From an uncultured Bryobacteraceae bacterium (GTDB lineage Bacteria > Acidobacteriota > Terriglobia > Bryobacterales > Bryobacteraceae), in assembly GCA_937924525.1 (NCBI GenBank), contig CALDSU010000001.1:390511-454510 (forward strand): a stretch of 64,000 nucleotides of DNA. Direction: 5' to 3'. Below the pieces are notes generated by a model. The model worked only from the letters and a program-made list of their open reading frames with translations. It searched no databases and had not been told where the DNA came from. This document shows, one piece after another, positions 1 through 8,305 of the stretch (position 1 is its first letter; each line of letters begins with the position of its first letter). The translations under genes and the position numbers were made by a program.

Positions 1-303
1 GCCGCCGCGCACAAAAAAGATCCGGCGCCCGTCCGGATGGATGGCCGGCGAAAAGGCGTGTAGGGGCGGCCCGTCGGTCAACTGTCGGATCTCCCCGTCC
101 GGAAACTCCGCTTCATACAGTTGCGCTCGTCCGCTGCGGTACGAAATGAAGACCAGGAAGCGATTGTCCGGCGTAAACGAACACTGAAGGAAATACGTGG
201 CGTGATGGATGGACGGGTGTGCGGTCATCTGGTGCACCCGCGCGCCCGTGACGGGGTCGGCGAAGTCGCGATGCTCGGAGGGAAAGCGGCTGCCTTTCGC
301 CAC
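1..303 (-). CDS. Oligogalacturonate lyase-like protein (N-terminal part; runs off the window edge)
   Basis: Only the first 101 codons are inside the window. Translation from a GTG at 303 gives MAKGSRFPSEHRDF, then DPVTGARVHQMT, a His-His pair and SYRSGRAQLYEAEFPDGEIRQL. The order G-x-x-FPSE, DPxTG, QxT, F-x-PD, F-S-x-R matches the start of the oligogalacturonate lyase/pectate lyase 22 family, a beta-propeller that cleaves unsaturated oligogalacturonides. No signal peptide is seen, as expected for the cytoplasmic family. The start lies 5 nt after the stop of the MetE-like gene, so the two are probably co-transcribed. The catalytic part is missing, so activity cannot be judged; another WD40-like propeller protein is possible. 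Confidence 0.6.
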   Translation of the reverse strand, partial: MAKGSRFPSEHRDFADPVTGARVHQMTAHPSIHHATYFLQCSFTPDNRFLVFISYRSGRAQLYEAEFPDGEIRQLTDGPPLHAFSPAIHPDGRRIFFVRGG

Positions 304-308
304 GCGCG

Positions 309-1316
309 TCAGATCCCCAGATAACGGTTGCGCCCTTCCACCAGGGCGTGAATCTTGCGGTCGGCCACCGAGCGTTTGAGCATCCAGAAGCCGCAATCGG
401 GGTGGATCCAGCCCACGCGGCCCGCGCCGGCCTTGCGCTCGGCCCGTTCGATCCGCGCCGCGATCTCGTCGGCCGTCTCCACGTGGTTGCTCTTGATGTC
501 GACCACGCCGATTCCCAGCTTGATGCGCGGATCCACGTCCTTCAACGCGTCCAGGTCGCTCTCGGGCCGGATCGCCAGTTCCAGCACCACGTGATCGACT
601 TGCAGGGCGTTCAGGAACCGGACCAACTGCGCCCACTCTCCCTGCTGGATGGTCTGCCCGCCGTAGTTGCCGAAGCAGAGGTGCACCGCGCGCTTCACGG
701 TGACGCCTTCGAGGACGCGATTGATGGCCTGCGCGGCCAGAGGCCAGTCGGCAGGGTTGCCGGTGATGTTGGCTTCGTCCACCTGCACGCACTCGCAGGG
801 CAAGCCGGCCGCCTGGTCGCCGAGCACGTCGGCGATCGCCAGGGTGAGCGCCGCGAAGTCGCCGTAGTGGTTGTCCAGCAGGGTGCGCGACAGCATATAG
901 GGGCTGGTCAGCGTGAACTTGAAGGGACCGCCCGCCACGGCCGCGGCCCGCTGACAGTCGGCGTACAAGTTCAGGCCGCCTTCCGAAAGGGCGCCGGTCA
1001 CCACCCCGGCCGGCTTGCGCCGGAAGCCCATGGGGCGGTGGCGGTTGAACGCCTCCCAGTCCGAGCGGCCCAGCACCGCCCGCACGCCGCCCATGGGCCG
1101 GACGAAGTAATCGATCATGCCGTTGGTGTCGGGGTGGTTGATGTCGAACCGGTACAGTTCTCCGTCTGTCGGCAGATCAATGCCGGCCTGGCGCTGAATA
1201 TCAAAGACGACCCGCGTCGCGTCGATCAGCGCCTGCTCGCTGGGCAGGGCCGCGAGCCAGTCGGGAACGGGGTAGGAACCTACCGTGGTGGTCAAGATCC
1301 GGGGAGTATTTGGCAT
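309..1316 (-). CDS. MetE-like cobalamin-independent methionine synthase family protein
   Basis: A 335-residue protein matching the C-terminal catalytic barrel of MetE (UROD/MetE-like superfamily). It begins with TTVGSYPVPDWL, the usual start of stand-alone MetE-C proteins. Zinc-ligand positions are present: His212-x-Cys214 (HLCFGNYGG) and a distal Cys308 (HPDCGFW). The family transfers methyl groups to thiols; the N-terminal folate-binding barrel of full MetE (about 750 residues) is absent, so the methyl donor is unknown. The neighbouring oligogalacturonate-lyase-like gene starts 5 nt after its stop. Related short proteins act in various methyl-transfer or catabolic contexts, so calling it methionine synthase would go too far. 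Confidence 0.8.
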   Translation of the reverse strand: MPNTPRILTTTVGSYPVPDWLAALPSEQALIDATRVVFDIQRQAGIDLPTDGELYRFDINHPDTNGMIDYFVRPMGGVRAVLGRSDWEAFNRHRPMGFRRKPAGVVTGALSEGGLNLYADCQRAAAVAGGPFKFTLTSPYMLSRTLLDNHYGDFAALTLAIADVLGDQAAGLPCECVQVDEANITGNPADWPLAAQAINRVLEGVTVKRAVHLCFGNYGGQTIQQGEWAQLVRFLNALQVDHVVLELAIRPESDLDALKDVDPRIKLGIGVVDIKSNHVETADEIAARIERAERKAGAGRVGWIHPDCGFWMLKRSVADRKIHALVEGRNRYLGI

Positions 1317-1429
1317 CGGGACTTCAAGAATCGAGTGGGGTAGGCTCTCAGTTTAGCATCGGCAGTCCGCGCCGCCGGCTTCGGCTGCCGCACCGGCGCC
1401 GGGAAACGACCCGCTGGCGCGCGGCCCTT

Positions 1430-1459
1430 TTGACGGCGGCTTCCCAAGTCGGCTATAGT
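1430..1459 (+). promoter_or_regulatory. Sigma70-like promoter of the 1526 aldolase gene
   Basis: TTGACG (1430-1435), an 18-nt spacer and TATAGT (1454-1459) each match the sigma70 consensus at 5 of 6 positions. The start codon at 1526 follows about 66 nt later with a good ribosome-binding site. The string TATAGTGCCGA beginning at the -10 recurs upstream of the next plus-strand gene (2763-2773). Confidence 0.6.
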
Positions 1460-1525
1460 GCCGAAGGTCCCCGCGAGCCCGATCGCGTCCACATCTTCAG
1501 ATTTGACCGGAGGAAGAACTTACCA

Positions 1526-2371
1526 ATGCCCAATCATGTCCCGTCTGGCGCGGAGTTCAAGGAGCAACTCCGCGGCGGCGCCCCCAAGCTGGGGCTGTTC
1601 ATCAACTCGCATAGCCCAACCGTGGCCGAGCAACTCGCGCACAGCGGCTACGACTGGCTGTTGGTGGACACCCAGCACGGCCCCATGGGCTACGAACAGC
1701 TTTCCGCGATGATCTGCGGCATCTCGAGCGGCGGCGCCAAAGCTCTGGTGCGCGTGGCCGGTTTCGGCGACCGGGGCGGCATCCAGCAGGCGCTCGACCT
1801 GGGAGCCGACGGCGTGCTGGTGCCCTACATCAACAGCGCCGAGGAAGCCCGCCAGGCGGTTAGTTGCGCCCGCTATCCCACCGCCGGCACGCGCTCGGTC
1901 TATTTTCCGCAGCGCAGCATGAACAAGGCCGGCCTGCTGGGCTACGCGGGCAACGCCAACGCCAACGTCATCGTGGCGTTGCAGGTGGAGACCGCCTCCT
2001 GCATCGAGCACATCGAGGAGATAGCCGCGGTGCCCGGCGTGGATATCCTCTTCCTGGGCCAGAATGATTTGTGCATGTCGATGGGACTGTACGAAAAGTA
2101 TGAGTTTCCGCACATGTACACCTCTCCGGAACTCCAGGACGCGACCAACCGCCTGATCGCCGCCGCGCAGCGGAACCACGTCATCCTGGGCCTGTTCCTG
2201 TTTGGTACGGCGCGGGTCGGCGAGTTTCTGGAGAAGGGCTTCACCTTCATCAGCATCGGCAACGACCTGCACCACGTGCTGACGCAGGCCGCAGCGTATG
2301 TGAAAGACATGGAATCCATCGCTCCGGCGAAGGGGAAGACCTGGACCCGGCGTCCGACGGCGCTGTTCTGA
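1526..2371 (+). CDS. HpcH/HpaI family class II aldolase
   Basis: A 281-residue protein of the HpcH/HpaI aldolase/citrate lyase family, which cleaves 2-keto-3-deoxy sugar acids or related compounds to pyruvate (or an analogue) and an aldehyde using a divalent metal. Conserved elements visible: the base His in DTQHGPMGY, the Arg in VRVAG, the metal-binding Glu in QVETASCIEHIEEI, and the metal Asp in FLGQNDL, where the family usually has GPADL. The start is the ATG at 1526 because GGAGGAAGA lies about 9 nt upstream; the frame is open further upstream but lacks support. It is divergent from the MetE-like and pectin-lyase-like genes, which fits a role in sugar-acid breakdown. Substrate unknown. 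Confidence 0.85.
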   Translation: MPNHVPSGAEFKEQLRGGAPKLGLFINSHSPTVAEQLAHSGYDWLLVDTQHGPMGYEQLSAMICGISSGGAKALVRVAGFGDRGGIQQALDLGADGVLVPYINSAEEARQAVSCARYPTAGTRSVYFPQRSMNKAGLLGYAGNANANVIVALQVETASCIEHIEEIAAVPGVDILFLGQNDLCMSMGLYEKYEFPHMYTSPELQDATNRLIAAAQRNHVILGLFLFGTARVGEFLEKGFTFISIGNDLHHVLTQAAAYVKDMESIAPAKGKTWTRRPTALF

Positions 2372-2385
2372 GATCCCGGCCGGCG

Positions 2386-2627
2386 TGGTACTTCCGCGCT
2401 GACCTGGGGCGCCGGCCTACCTCCACCACCTGGAACCTGGCGGTTTCCAAGGCGCTGCCGGCCAGTTTCGTGCTGGACCTGACCTGCACGCGCGGGAGGC
2501 GTTTGACCTGGTCAATCATCACACCTGGAGTCTGCCACCGCTCGACCTGTCCAATTTGCAGTTTGGCAGGGTCAGCAACGCCTTCGGCAACCGGACGATG
2601 CCACTTGGTCTGAGGCTGATCTGGTGA
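2386..2627 (+). pseudogene. C-terminal relic of a TonB-dependent (carboxypeptidase-regulatory-like) receptor, frameshifted
   Basis: Two overlapping frames together rebuild the end of an acidobacterial TonB-dependent receptor. One frame (about 2386-2475) reads FRADLGRRPT then TWNLAVSKALPASFVLDL. The next frame (about 2481-2627) reads LHAREAFDLVNH, then FGRVSNAFGNRTMPLGLRLIW and a stop. A strand ending WNLxxxKxxP, xxRxEAFNxxNH, then G-R-V-S-x-A-x-x-x-R-x-M-x-x-G-x-R-x-x-W is the usual terminus of these outer-membrane barrels. There is no start codon and no upstream receptor, because the intact aldolase ends only 14 nt before it. The reading-frame switch is near 2476-2481. Confidence 0.6.
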
Positions 2628-2762
2628 GCCGCGAATCGGGGGGGACCGCGCTGCGCGGTCCTCCTGGCAAGTCTCCGTTGCCCGTCGGCGGCTTGAATTG
2701 GGCAGTTCCCGGGATAGCCGGAACGTGGGAACCGCCCCCTTCTCTTGCGTCTTCCACGGGCG

Positions 2763-2773
2763 TATAGTGCCGA
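2763..2773 (+). promoter_or_regulatory. Possible -10 element (TATAGTGCCGA) of the 2851 gene
   Basis: TATAGT at 2763-2768 matches the -10 consensus at 5 of 6 positions and lies 83 nt upstream of the start codon. The following GCCGA makes an 11-nt match to the promoter of the aldolase gene (1454-1464). No convincing -35 sits at 16-18 nt, so this is tentative. The preceding stretch holds a GC hairpin (2643-2661, 8-bp stem, 3-nt loop) without a T tract. Confidence 0.35.
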
Positions 2774-2850
2774 GTAGCGATCATCGTTCCCGATCACGGC
2801 GCCTGCCCGGGCGCGTCCTGTCGCCACCGGACCGGCGTCAGGAGGCTGTC

Positions 2851-4245
2851 ATGAACGTTCCCTCTTCCGTGTTTACCCGCCGCGAATTCGGCTTTGCCCT
2901 GAGCGGCTGGGCCATGGCCGCACGCCTGTTCGGCGCCGAATCCAGCGCGCCCTGGATGCAGCCGGCTACCGTGCGTAAAGTCTTTCTCGCGGTGAAGACT
3001 CCTTCCTGGCCGCGGCCCGACCTCGATGTCGCCGCCGAGAAGGCCATGGTCGACCAGCACATTCTCGATGCGGCGCGCCGGAATCCCGACACCGTGAAAT
3101 TCACCGGCGGCGAACTGATTCGCTCCGCCGAAGACGCCGAGGCGCTGGTGCGCAGCCTCGGCGATGAAGACGCGATCCTGATCGCGGATCTCACCTCCGG
3201 CACGGGCCCCCTGCTCAAGCCTTTCCGTGAGGTGAGCAAACCCATGCTGCTGTATTCGCGTCCTTACTCCGGCTGGTCGTACACCGAGGTCGCGCAGTGG
3301 GCCCAGAGCGGCAAGAAAGCCGATCTGATCAGCTCGAGCGACCCGGGCGAGCTGGATCCCTATTTCGGCATGTTCCGCACGGTTCACCACCTGCGGACCA
3401 GCAGGATCCTGGTGTTGTCTCCCGCCATGGGGAGCGCGATGGCGGACGGCTTCACCAAGCAATTCGGAACCGCCTTCGCGTTTCCGGGTTTCGGCCCGCT
3501 CAAGGACGCTTACCACTCGGCCGACGCCGCCCGCGCGGAGAAGGAAGCCGCCGCGTTCGTCCGCCGAGCGCTCCAGATCGTCGAGCCCAGCGCCCGGGAG
3601 GTCGCCGATTCCTTCCGCCTTTATCGCGCCATCACGAAAATGCTCGAAAGCGAACGGGCGAACGCCATCGCCATCGACTGCCTCGGCGGATTCCGGCGCG
3701 CCGACCTTCCGGCTTATCCCTGTATTGCCTTCACCTTGCTGAACGACGCCGGCATGTACGGCGTTTGCGAGGCGGACATCCCCTCCACCATGACGCAGTT
3801 GCTCATCACGTCCCTGACGCGGAAGCCGGGCTTCGTCTCGGATCCGGTCTTTGATACGGCGCGCAATGAAATCATTCACGCGCACTGTGTTTCGGCCACC
3901 AGGTTGAAGGGGCTGGATGGTCCGATGGCGCCGTACGTGGTCCGGTCGCACATGGAGGACAACAAAGGCGTGTCGCTCCAGGTGATCGTTCCCGTCAACG
4001 AAACCGTGACGGTAGCCAAGTTCCTGAAGCCGGATGTGTTCGGCGTGTCGCTGGGCCAGGTGACCGAGAACGTCGACGAAGCGCGCGGTTGCCGCACCAA
4101 GTTCCGCACCAAGGTGGCGGACGCGCGGAAGATGCTGGAGGGCTACACGGGCGGGTTGCACCGCGTGGTGTTCTATGGCGACTACCTGAAGCCCGTGCAG
4201 CGCATGGGCCGGCTCATGGGCTTCCAGGTGGTGCAAGAAACCTAA
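2851..4245 (+). CDS. Tat-exported sugar isomerase-like protein (L-fucose/L-arabinose isomerase-related)
   Basis: A 464-residue protein starting at ATG 2851 with GGAGG 10 nt upstream. The N-terminus has a twin-arginine signal (TRREFGFALSG then a hydrophobic stretch ending LFGAES). The body follows the L-fucose/L-arabinose isomerase fold: an N-terminal Rossmann-like part (FLAVKTPSW; ILIADLTSGTGPLL) and a C-terminal part with AIDCLGGF, CIAFTLLND, GVCEADIPS, HCVSAT and a His in RSHMEDN. Several acidic and His residues are plausible metal ligands, but I could not align the catalytic set. Export by Tat would allow a folded, metal-loaded enzyme to act in the periplasm. The substrate is not evident; some homologues are probably non-isomerase sugar-binding proteins. 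Confidence 0.65.
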   Translation: MNVPSSVFTRREFGFALSGWAMAARLFGAESSAPWMQPATVRKVFLAVKTPSWPRPDLDVAAEKAMVDQHILDAARRNPDTVKFTGGELIRSAEDAEALVRSLGDEDAILIADLTSGTGPLLKPFREVSKPMLLYSRPYSGWSYTEVAQWAQSGKKADLISSSDPGELDPYFGMFRTVHHLRTSRILVLSPAMGSAMADGFTKQFGTAFAFPGFGPLKDAYHSADAARAEKEAAAFVRRALQIVEPSAREVADSFRLYRAITKMLESERANAIAIDCLGGFRRADLPAYPCIAFTLLNDAGMYGVCEADIPSTMTQLLITSLTRKPGFVSDPVFDTARNEIIHAHCVSATRLKGLDGPMAPYVVRSHMEDNKGVSLQVIVPVNETVTVAKFLKPDVFGVSLGQVTENVDEARGCRTKFRTKVADARKMLEGYTGGLHRVVFYGDYLKPVQRMGRLMGFQVVQET

Positions 4246-4276
4246 AGGACCGGCCCTGCCGTCGGGGCCAGCGAGC

Positions 4277-6130
4277 TCAATCCACGCGAATCGTGACGTC
4301 GTCGACGTAGAACAAGGCTTCTGGCGCCGGCTCGTCGGCGCCGGGAAGGTCTTTCAAAGTTGGGTCGTAGCGGTCGAGTTGGCGGGAGGGATCGTTCCGG
4401 TAGGGGCCCGTGCGGAACGACAGGCGCTCGACGCTCAGCACGGCCTCGGCGAACTGCGCGCCGGGCAAGGCGGAGGCGCCGTCCAGCGTCAGATCGAACC
4501 GGCCTCTGCTCGCGTCCACGGCGATGTGGAGATCATGCCAGTGCCCGGGACGGACGCGGCGCACCGGGGTGAGCGCGCCGCCGTTCACCGCGCGGACCCA
4601 GCCATCGGTGGCGAAGACGATGCGCACGGGACGGTTGCCATACCGGTCCATCACCTCGATCTCGAACGGATCCGCGCCGGCGGCTCTCGGCAGCACGCGG
4701 CAGCGCACTCGGGCCCGCTTGCCTTCGGGGAACACGCGGACCGCGCGGGCGTAATCGTACGGATCGCGGTCGCGCAGCGCCAGGCTCTTGTTGGCGCGGC
4801 TCGGAAACTCTTCCACCGCCACCGGGGCCCATTGCGGGGAGTAGAGATTCCAAGCGGGCGCCTCGCCGCCCGCGGGGAGATCGTCGAACCGGTCCTCTAC
4901 CGGTCCGCCCACGCGCTCGCGAATCGGGACGGGAATCCGGCTGACCCAGATGTCCTCTTTGTTCATGCTGTAGGCGACCCAGAACGCCGGTTCGCCGGGG
5001 TCGCCGTTGCCCTCCGCAAGGCCGCGCACATATTGCGAGCCGAAATCCTTGGCGCGGCCTACAAAGCGCCGCGCCGGGACCTCGCCATGCACGAGGTTGA
5101 GCGAAGTAAACACGATCCCGTCGTCACCGGCGGCGACCGCCAGCGGCCAGCGTTGCACGCCATACGGAACCGGATTGTAGACCAGCGCATAGCGTCCGTC
5201 CGGAGTGCGCTGTCCCCACATCTTGGCGTTGTTGGTGATGAAGGTGGAGGAACGCACGGGCGCCGACCAGGATGCGCCTTCGTCGGTGGAAAGCGCCGCG
5301 AAGGCCTGCTTGCACACCCCGGCCACCACGCCGTCCGGCCGGTGAAAGAACGAGAGCGAGGAGCACGGCCCGCGCATGACGGCCGCGTCCGGGTCTTCGT
5401 CGCGCCATTGCTCAACCATCAGCCGGTTGCGGAGCAGCGCCTCGCAGGCGGCCACGAAATCCGGGTCCGGGGAGCGCGTGTGAAACGGAAACGCGGTGTT
5501 CTGCTCCCGCCAGGGCGTGGCCGTGTTGTAACGGAGGAAATAGATCGGCCCCATTTTCCCGTCGCGGTACATCTCGCGGACCACCCGGCCGATGCCGCTC
5601 TGACGAAACGGATGCGGCGCATGGCCGTAAAAAGCCAGCAGCAGGAGACGGCCGTTGGGCGCCACGAAAAAGCCCATCCGCTGGTGCATTATGTAGCCGG
5701 TGCTGCCGGGTGGCGGCGCGATTCCCGGCGGAGGCTGGTAAGGCGGGAACGCCACCACCGGCCTGCCCCAGTGGCGCCCATCAGCCGAAGAAACCACCAG
5801 GGTCTGGCCGGGAGGCTCGTGCTCACCGACGGGGTTGCTCAGGTACTCGACGTGGAAGTTGCCGTTCCAGTACGCCAGCATCGGCGCGTGGCTATAGGTC
5901 CAGCCGGAGCCGTCGCCCAGTTCCGGGCGTGTCCGGTTGGCGCGCATCACCTGGAAACTGGACGCGCCGACTACCGGCCGCAACCGGCCGTCGTGGACAT
6001 TCTCGTCGACGTACACGCCACCCAGGTAGCGAACCGGTTCGCGGGCGCTGCCGGTCTGCGCGAGGCACGCCGCCCCGCACGCAACCAGCCCGCACCCTGC
6101 CCCACCAAGCCGCCACGCCAGTCTTCTCAT
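4277..6130 (-). CDS. Secreted sialidase/BNR-like six-bladed propeller protein
   Basis: A 617-residue protein with a Sec signal peptide (hydrophobic LVACGAACLAQ, cleavage near residue 25). Residues about 35-400 look like a sialidase-type beta-propeller: Asp-box-like motifs SSADGRHW and STDEGASW, plus repeated strand pairs such as TPDGRYALVYNPV. The last 190 residues (from about VEDRFDDLPAG) resemble a concanavalin-like jelly roll with typical strands (WHDLHIAVD, RFDLTLDG). Such fusions bind or cut exported glycans. The sialidase Arg triad could not be assigned, so the substrate is open. It converges on the Tat isomerase-like gene and has its own promoter upstream. Confidence 0.7.
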   Translation of the reverse strand: MRRLAWRLGGAGCGLVACGAACLAQTGSAREPVRYLGGVYVDENVHDGRLRPVVGASSFQVMRANRTRPELGDGSGWTYSHAPMLAYWNGNFHVEYLSNPVGEHEPPGQTLVVSSADGRHWGRPVVAFPPYQPPPGIAPPPGSTGYIMHQRMGFFVAPNGRLLLLAFYGHAPHPFRQSGIGRVVREMYRDGKMGPIYFLRYNTATPWREQNTAFPFHTRSPDPDFVAACEALLRNRLMVEQWRDEDPDAAVMRGPCSSLSFFHRPDGVVAGVCKQAFAALSTDEGASWSAPVRSSTFITNNAKMWGQRTPDGRYALVYNPVPYGVQRWPLAVAAGDDGIVFTSLNLVHGEVPARRFVGRAKDFGSQYVRGLAEGNGDPGEPAFWVAYSMNKEDIWVSRIPVPIRERVGGPVEDRFDDLPAGGEAPAWNLYSPQWAPVAVEEFPSRANKSLALRDRDPYDYARAVRVFPEGKRARVRCRVLPRAAGADPFEIEVMDRYGNRPVRIVFATDGWVRAVNGGALTPVRRVRPGHWHDLHIAVDASRGRFDLTLDGASALPGAQFAEAVLSVERLSFRTGPYRNDPSRQLDRYDPTLKDLPGADEPAPEALFYVDDVTIRVD

Positions 6131-6151
6131 GAGCGCACCCCGGAAGTGGGC

Positions 6152-6180
6152 AGTATAGAGGGGAAGGACGCGGGCCGCAA
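6152..6180 (-). promoter_or_regulatory. Promoter of the sialidase-like gene
   Basis: On the minus strand TTGCGG (6180-6175), a 17-nt spacer and TATACT (6157-6152) precede the ATG at 6130 by 21 nt. The -10 matches the consensus at 5 of 6 positions and the -35 only in its TTG part. Confidence 0.45.
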
Positions 6181-6331
6181 CGGGCGTCCCGCGCCCTGCC
6201 GCGAGCGCAGGGATCCCCGTTCCCGATGGGGTTCGCGATGCGGCGCGGCCACTCGCGTTGATGGCCAGTCTCTGACGATTGGTTGCTGCGCCCCGGGGCG
6301 GCGCCGCCCGTCCCGGTTTCGCACCCGGCTC

Positions 6332-8305
6332 CTAAAACTGGCGCCGCTCCCGTTCGTAGGGCTTCGCCAGATACTTGTTCGCCTCTTCCAGCGCGCCCTG
6401 CGTATTGTCTTTCGTCCGCAACGCCTGCTTGTATTCGTTCACCGCCCGCTCCCGCTGGCCGGTGATGTCGAAAATCTTACCCAGGTTGATGTGCGACCAC
6501 ACTTCCGTCCACTGGGGCTGCAAATCCCCGTTGAGCGCTTCCCGGAACTCATTGGCCGCGGACTGGTAATTGTTTTGCAGGAAGAACACCTCGGCGATAC
6601 GGTAGTGCGCCAGCGAACTGGCGCGGTTCACTTCCAGGGCTTTCTGGTATTCCTTCAGCGCCTCGCCGAACTCGCTGATCTCGGCGAACTGCTCGCCGCG
6701 GCGGATGGCGACGGCGATCCGCATCTGGTTGGAGAAGCGCAGCACCTTGTTGTTCGGGTCGAGAATGACGCGGCGAGGTTTGCCGAAAGTGTCGACCGAG
6801 AATTCGCTGGACGTGCCGACCACCTCGATGCGGGTTTCCTCCGGATTGCCCTCGGTTTCAATTCTCAGGTCCACCGGCATGCGGAACGTGTCGAGGTCCT
6901 GGGACACTTTCCCCACAGCGCGGAAGCCTTTCTGCGTGCGGAAAATCGTGTATTCGAGTTTGAATTCCGGGGCGCCGCTGGATTCCACCCATTGGATGAA
7001 GAAATAGCCAAGATCCTGTTTGGCGCTCAGCTCCATGGCGCGGCGGAAATCATCGGTCGAGGCGGGTTGACCGGCCTTCGACGCCGCGAAATTCTTCAAT
7101 CCCTCAAAGAACGCCTCGTCGCCCACCACGTAACGCAGCATATGCGCGGTCACGGCGCCCTTGGCTCCGGAGAGAGCATTCAACTCAGGCGAGTAGTCCT
7201 CGAGCCGCCCCGCCTGGCTTTGCGGAATATTCTCGATCGTCAAGGCCTCGACTTGTGCGTCGCGCATCTCCCGCTCGAGGGCCTCCGGTCCGTTGATCTG
7301 CTCCTGGTAAAGCGCTTCCGCATAGCTGGCCAGTCCGTTGGCCAGCCACAGGTGGTTCCGCGTGACGGGCGAAATCTGCAGCCCCCACCACTGGCGGGAC
7401 ACCTGATTGGCGAGCAGGCGGAGGTTGGGCTGCTGGCCGATGCCGCGCGGGCTCAGGAACAGCAACCCGGGCGCGGCGTAGCCGTTCGCGGCGCCCGCCT
7501 CGGTTTGGACCAAAGCCAGGTTCGCGTAGGGTGGGGTCCCGAACTTGGCCGCAAAGTGCGCAACCACCTTGCCCGTCTCTTCCCCATAAGCCTGCGCCAC
7601 CGCCTGCTCAGCGTCGCGGAAGTAGACAAAGGTCGTCACGCCCGCCGAGCTTACCCGCGTGGGCTCCCCCTTGACGACCGCAAGGCTGCCGGGAAAACCG
7701 GGCTTGTCAAACTGAAATTGATAGGCGACCTTGCCGCCAGACTCTTCCTTGGTTTCCAGCCCGCTGGCCAGGACGCGCTCGCCGGGAGCCACGGTCACCC
7801 GCATCTCCATGGTGAACCGGTCGGTGGTGTAGCCGCTGACGGGAAACCAGCGCGAGGGATACAGCAGGTACGCGTACTCGTTTTGAATGGCGGCGAAACG
7901 GATGCCGTACACCGGAGACTCTTCCTGCCCGGTCAGCTTGCCGTCGTAATAAAACATCACGGTCTGCGGCTGGTCCTTGGGAAGATTCTCGGGGAAGGTC
8001 AGGCGGATGGTGAAGTCATCCTGGTTCCGCGAGGCGGAGATCGGTTCGCCTTTTTCGTTGACCACCTTAGAGACGTTGAGGGCGTTGTTCAGCTCGAAGG
8101 TGACGGAATTGTTGCGGTCGTCCAGCGAGACGAAGCGGATGGCCGCCACGGCATTGATCGACTGGGTCCGCAGGTTCACGTCCGCCACCAGCCGGTACGC
8201 CTCCACGTCGATCCGGGCGCGGCGCTCGCCGGTTTGCGCCAGCAGCGCCGGGCTCCCGGCCAGCAGCGCGATCAGACTAAATTTCCACGCGTTTCGCATT
8301 CGCAT
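6332..8305 (-). CDS. M1 aminopeptidase-like protein lacking the HExxH site, with C-terminal TPRs
   Basis: A 657-residue protein with a signal peptide (WKFSLIALLAGSPALLAQ). Residues about 30-220 form the beta-rich N-terminal domain of M1 (gluzincin) peptidases and 220-430 the thermolysin-like helical domain. At the position of the zinc motif (normally HExxHxWxG) the sequence is N300-QVSR-QWWG, so both zinc His and the catalytic Glu are gone. The GAMEN motif is replaced by EAGAANGYAAPG. Residues about 535-645 hold TPR repeats (EYQKALEVN, AHYRIAEVFF, INLGKIFDITGQ). It is most likely a non-catalytic periplasmic scaffold or binding protein. The start overlaps the 3' end of lpxB by 29 nt, so the two are co-transcribed. 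Confidence 0.8.
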   Translation of the reverse strand: MRMRNAWKFSLIALLAGSPALLAQTGERRARIDVEAYRLVADVNLRTQSINAVAAIRFVSLDDRNNSVTFELNNALNVSKVVNEKGEPISASRNQDDFTIRLTFPENLPKDQPQTVMFYYDGKLTGQEESPVYGIRFAAIQNEYAYLLYPSRWFPVSGYTTDRFTMEMRVTVAPGERVLASGLETKEESGGKVAYQFQFDKPGFPGSLAVVKGEPTRVSSAGVTTFVYFRDAEQAVAQAYGEETGKVVAHFAAKFGTPPYANLALVQTEAGAANGYAAPGLLFLSPRGIGQQPNLRLLANQVSRQWWGLQISPVTRNHLWLANGLASYAEALYQEQINGPEALEREMRDAQVEALTIENIPQSQAGRLEDYSPELNALSGAKGAVTAHMLRYVVGDEAFFEGLKNFAASKAGQPASTDDFRRAMELSAKQDLGYFFIQWVESSGAPEFKLEYTIFRTQKGFRAVGKVSQDLDTFRMPVDLRIETEGNPEETRIEVVGTSSEFSVDTFGKPRRVILDPNNKVLRFSNQMRIAVAIRRGEQFAEISEFGEALKEYQKALEVNRASSLAHYRIAEVFFLQNNYQSAANEFREALNGDLQPQWTEVWSHINLGKIFDITGQRERAVNEYKQALRTKDNTQGALEEANKYLAKPYERERRQF

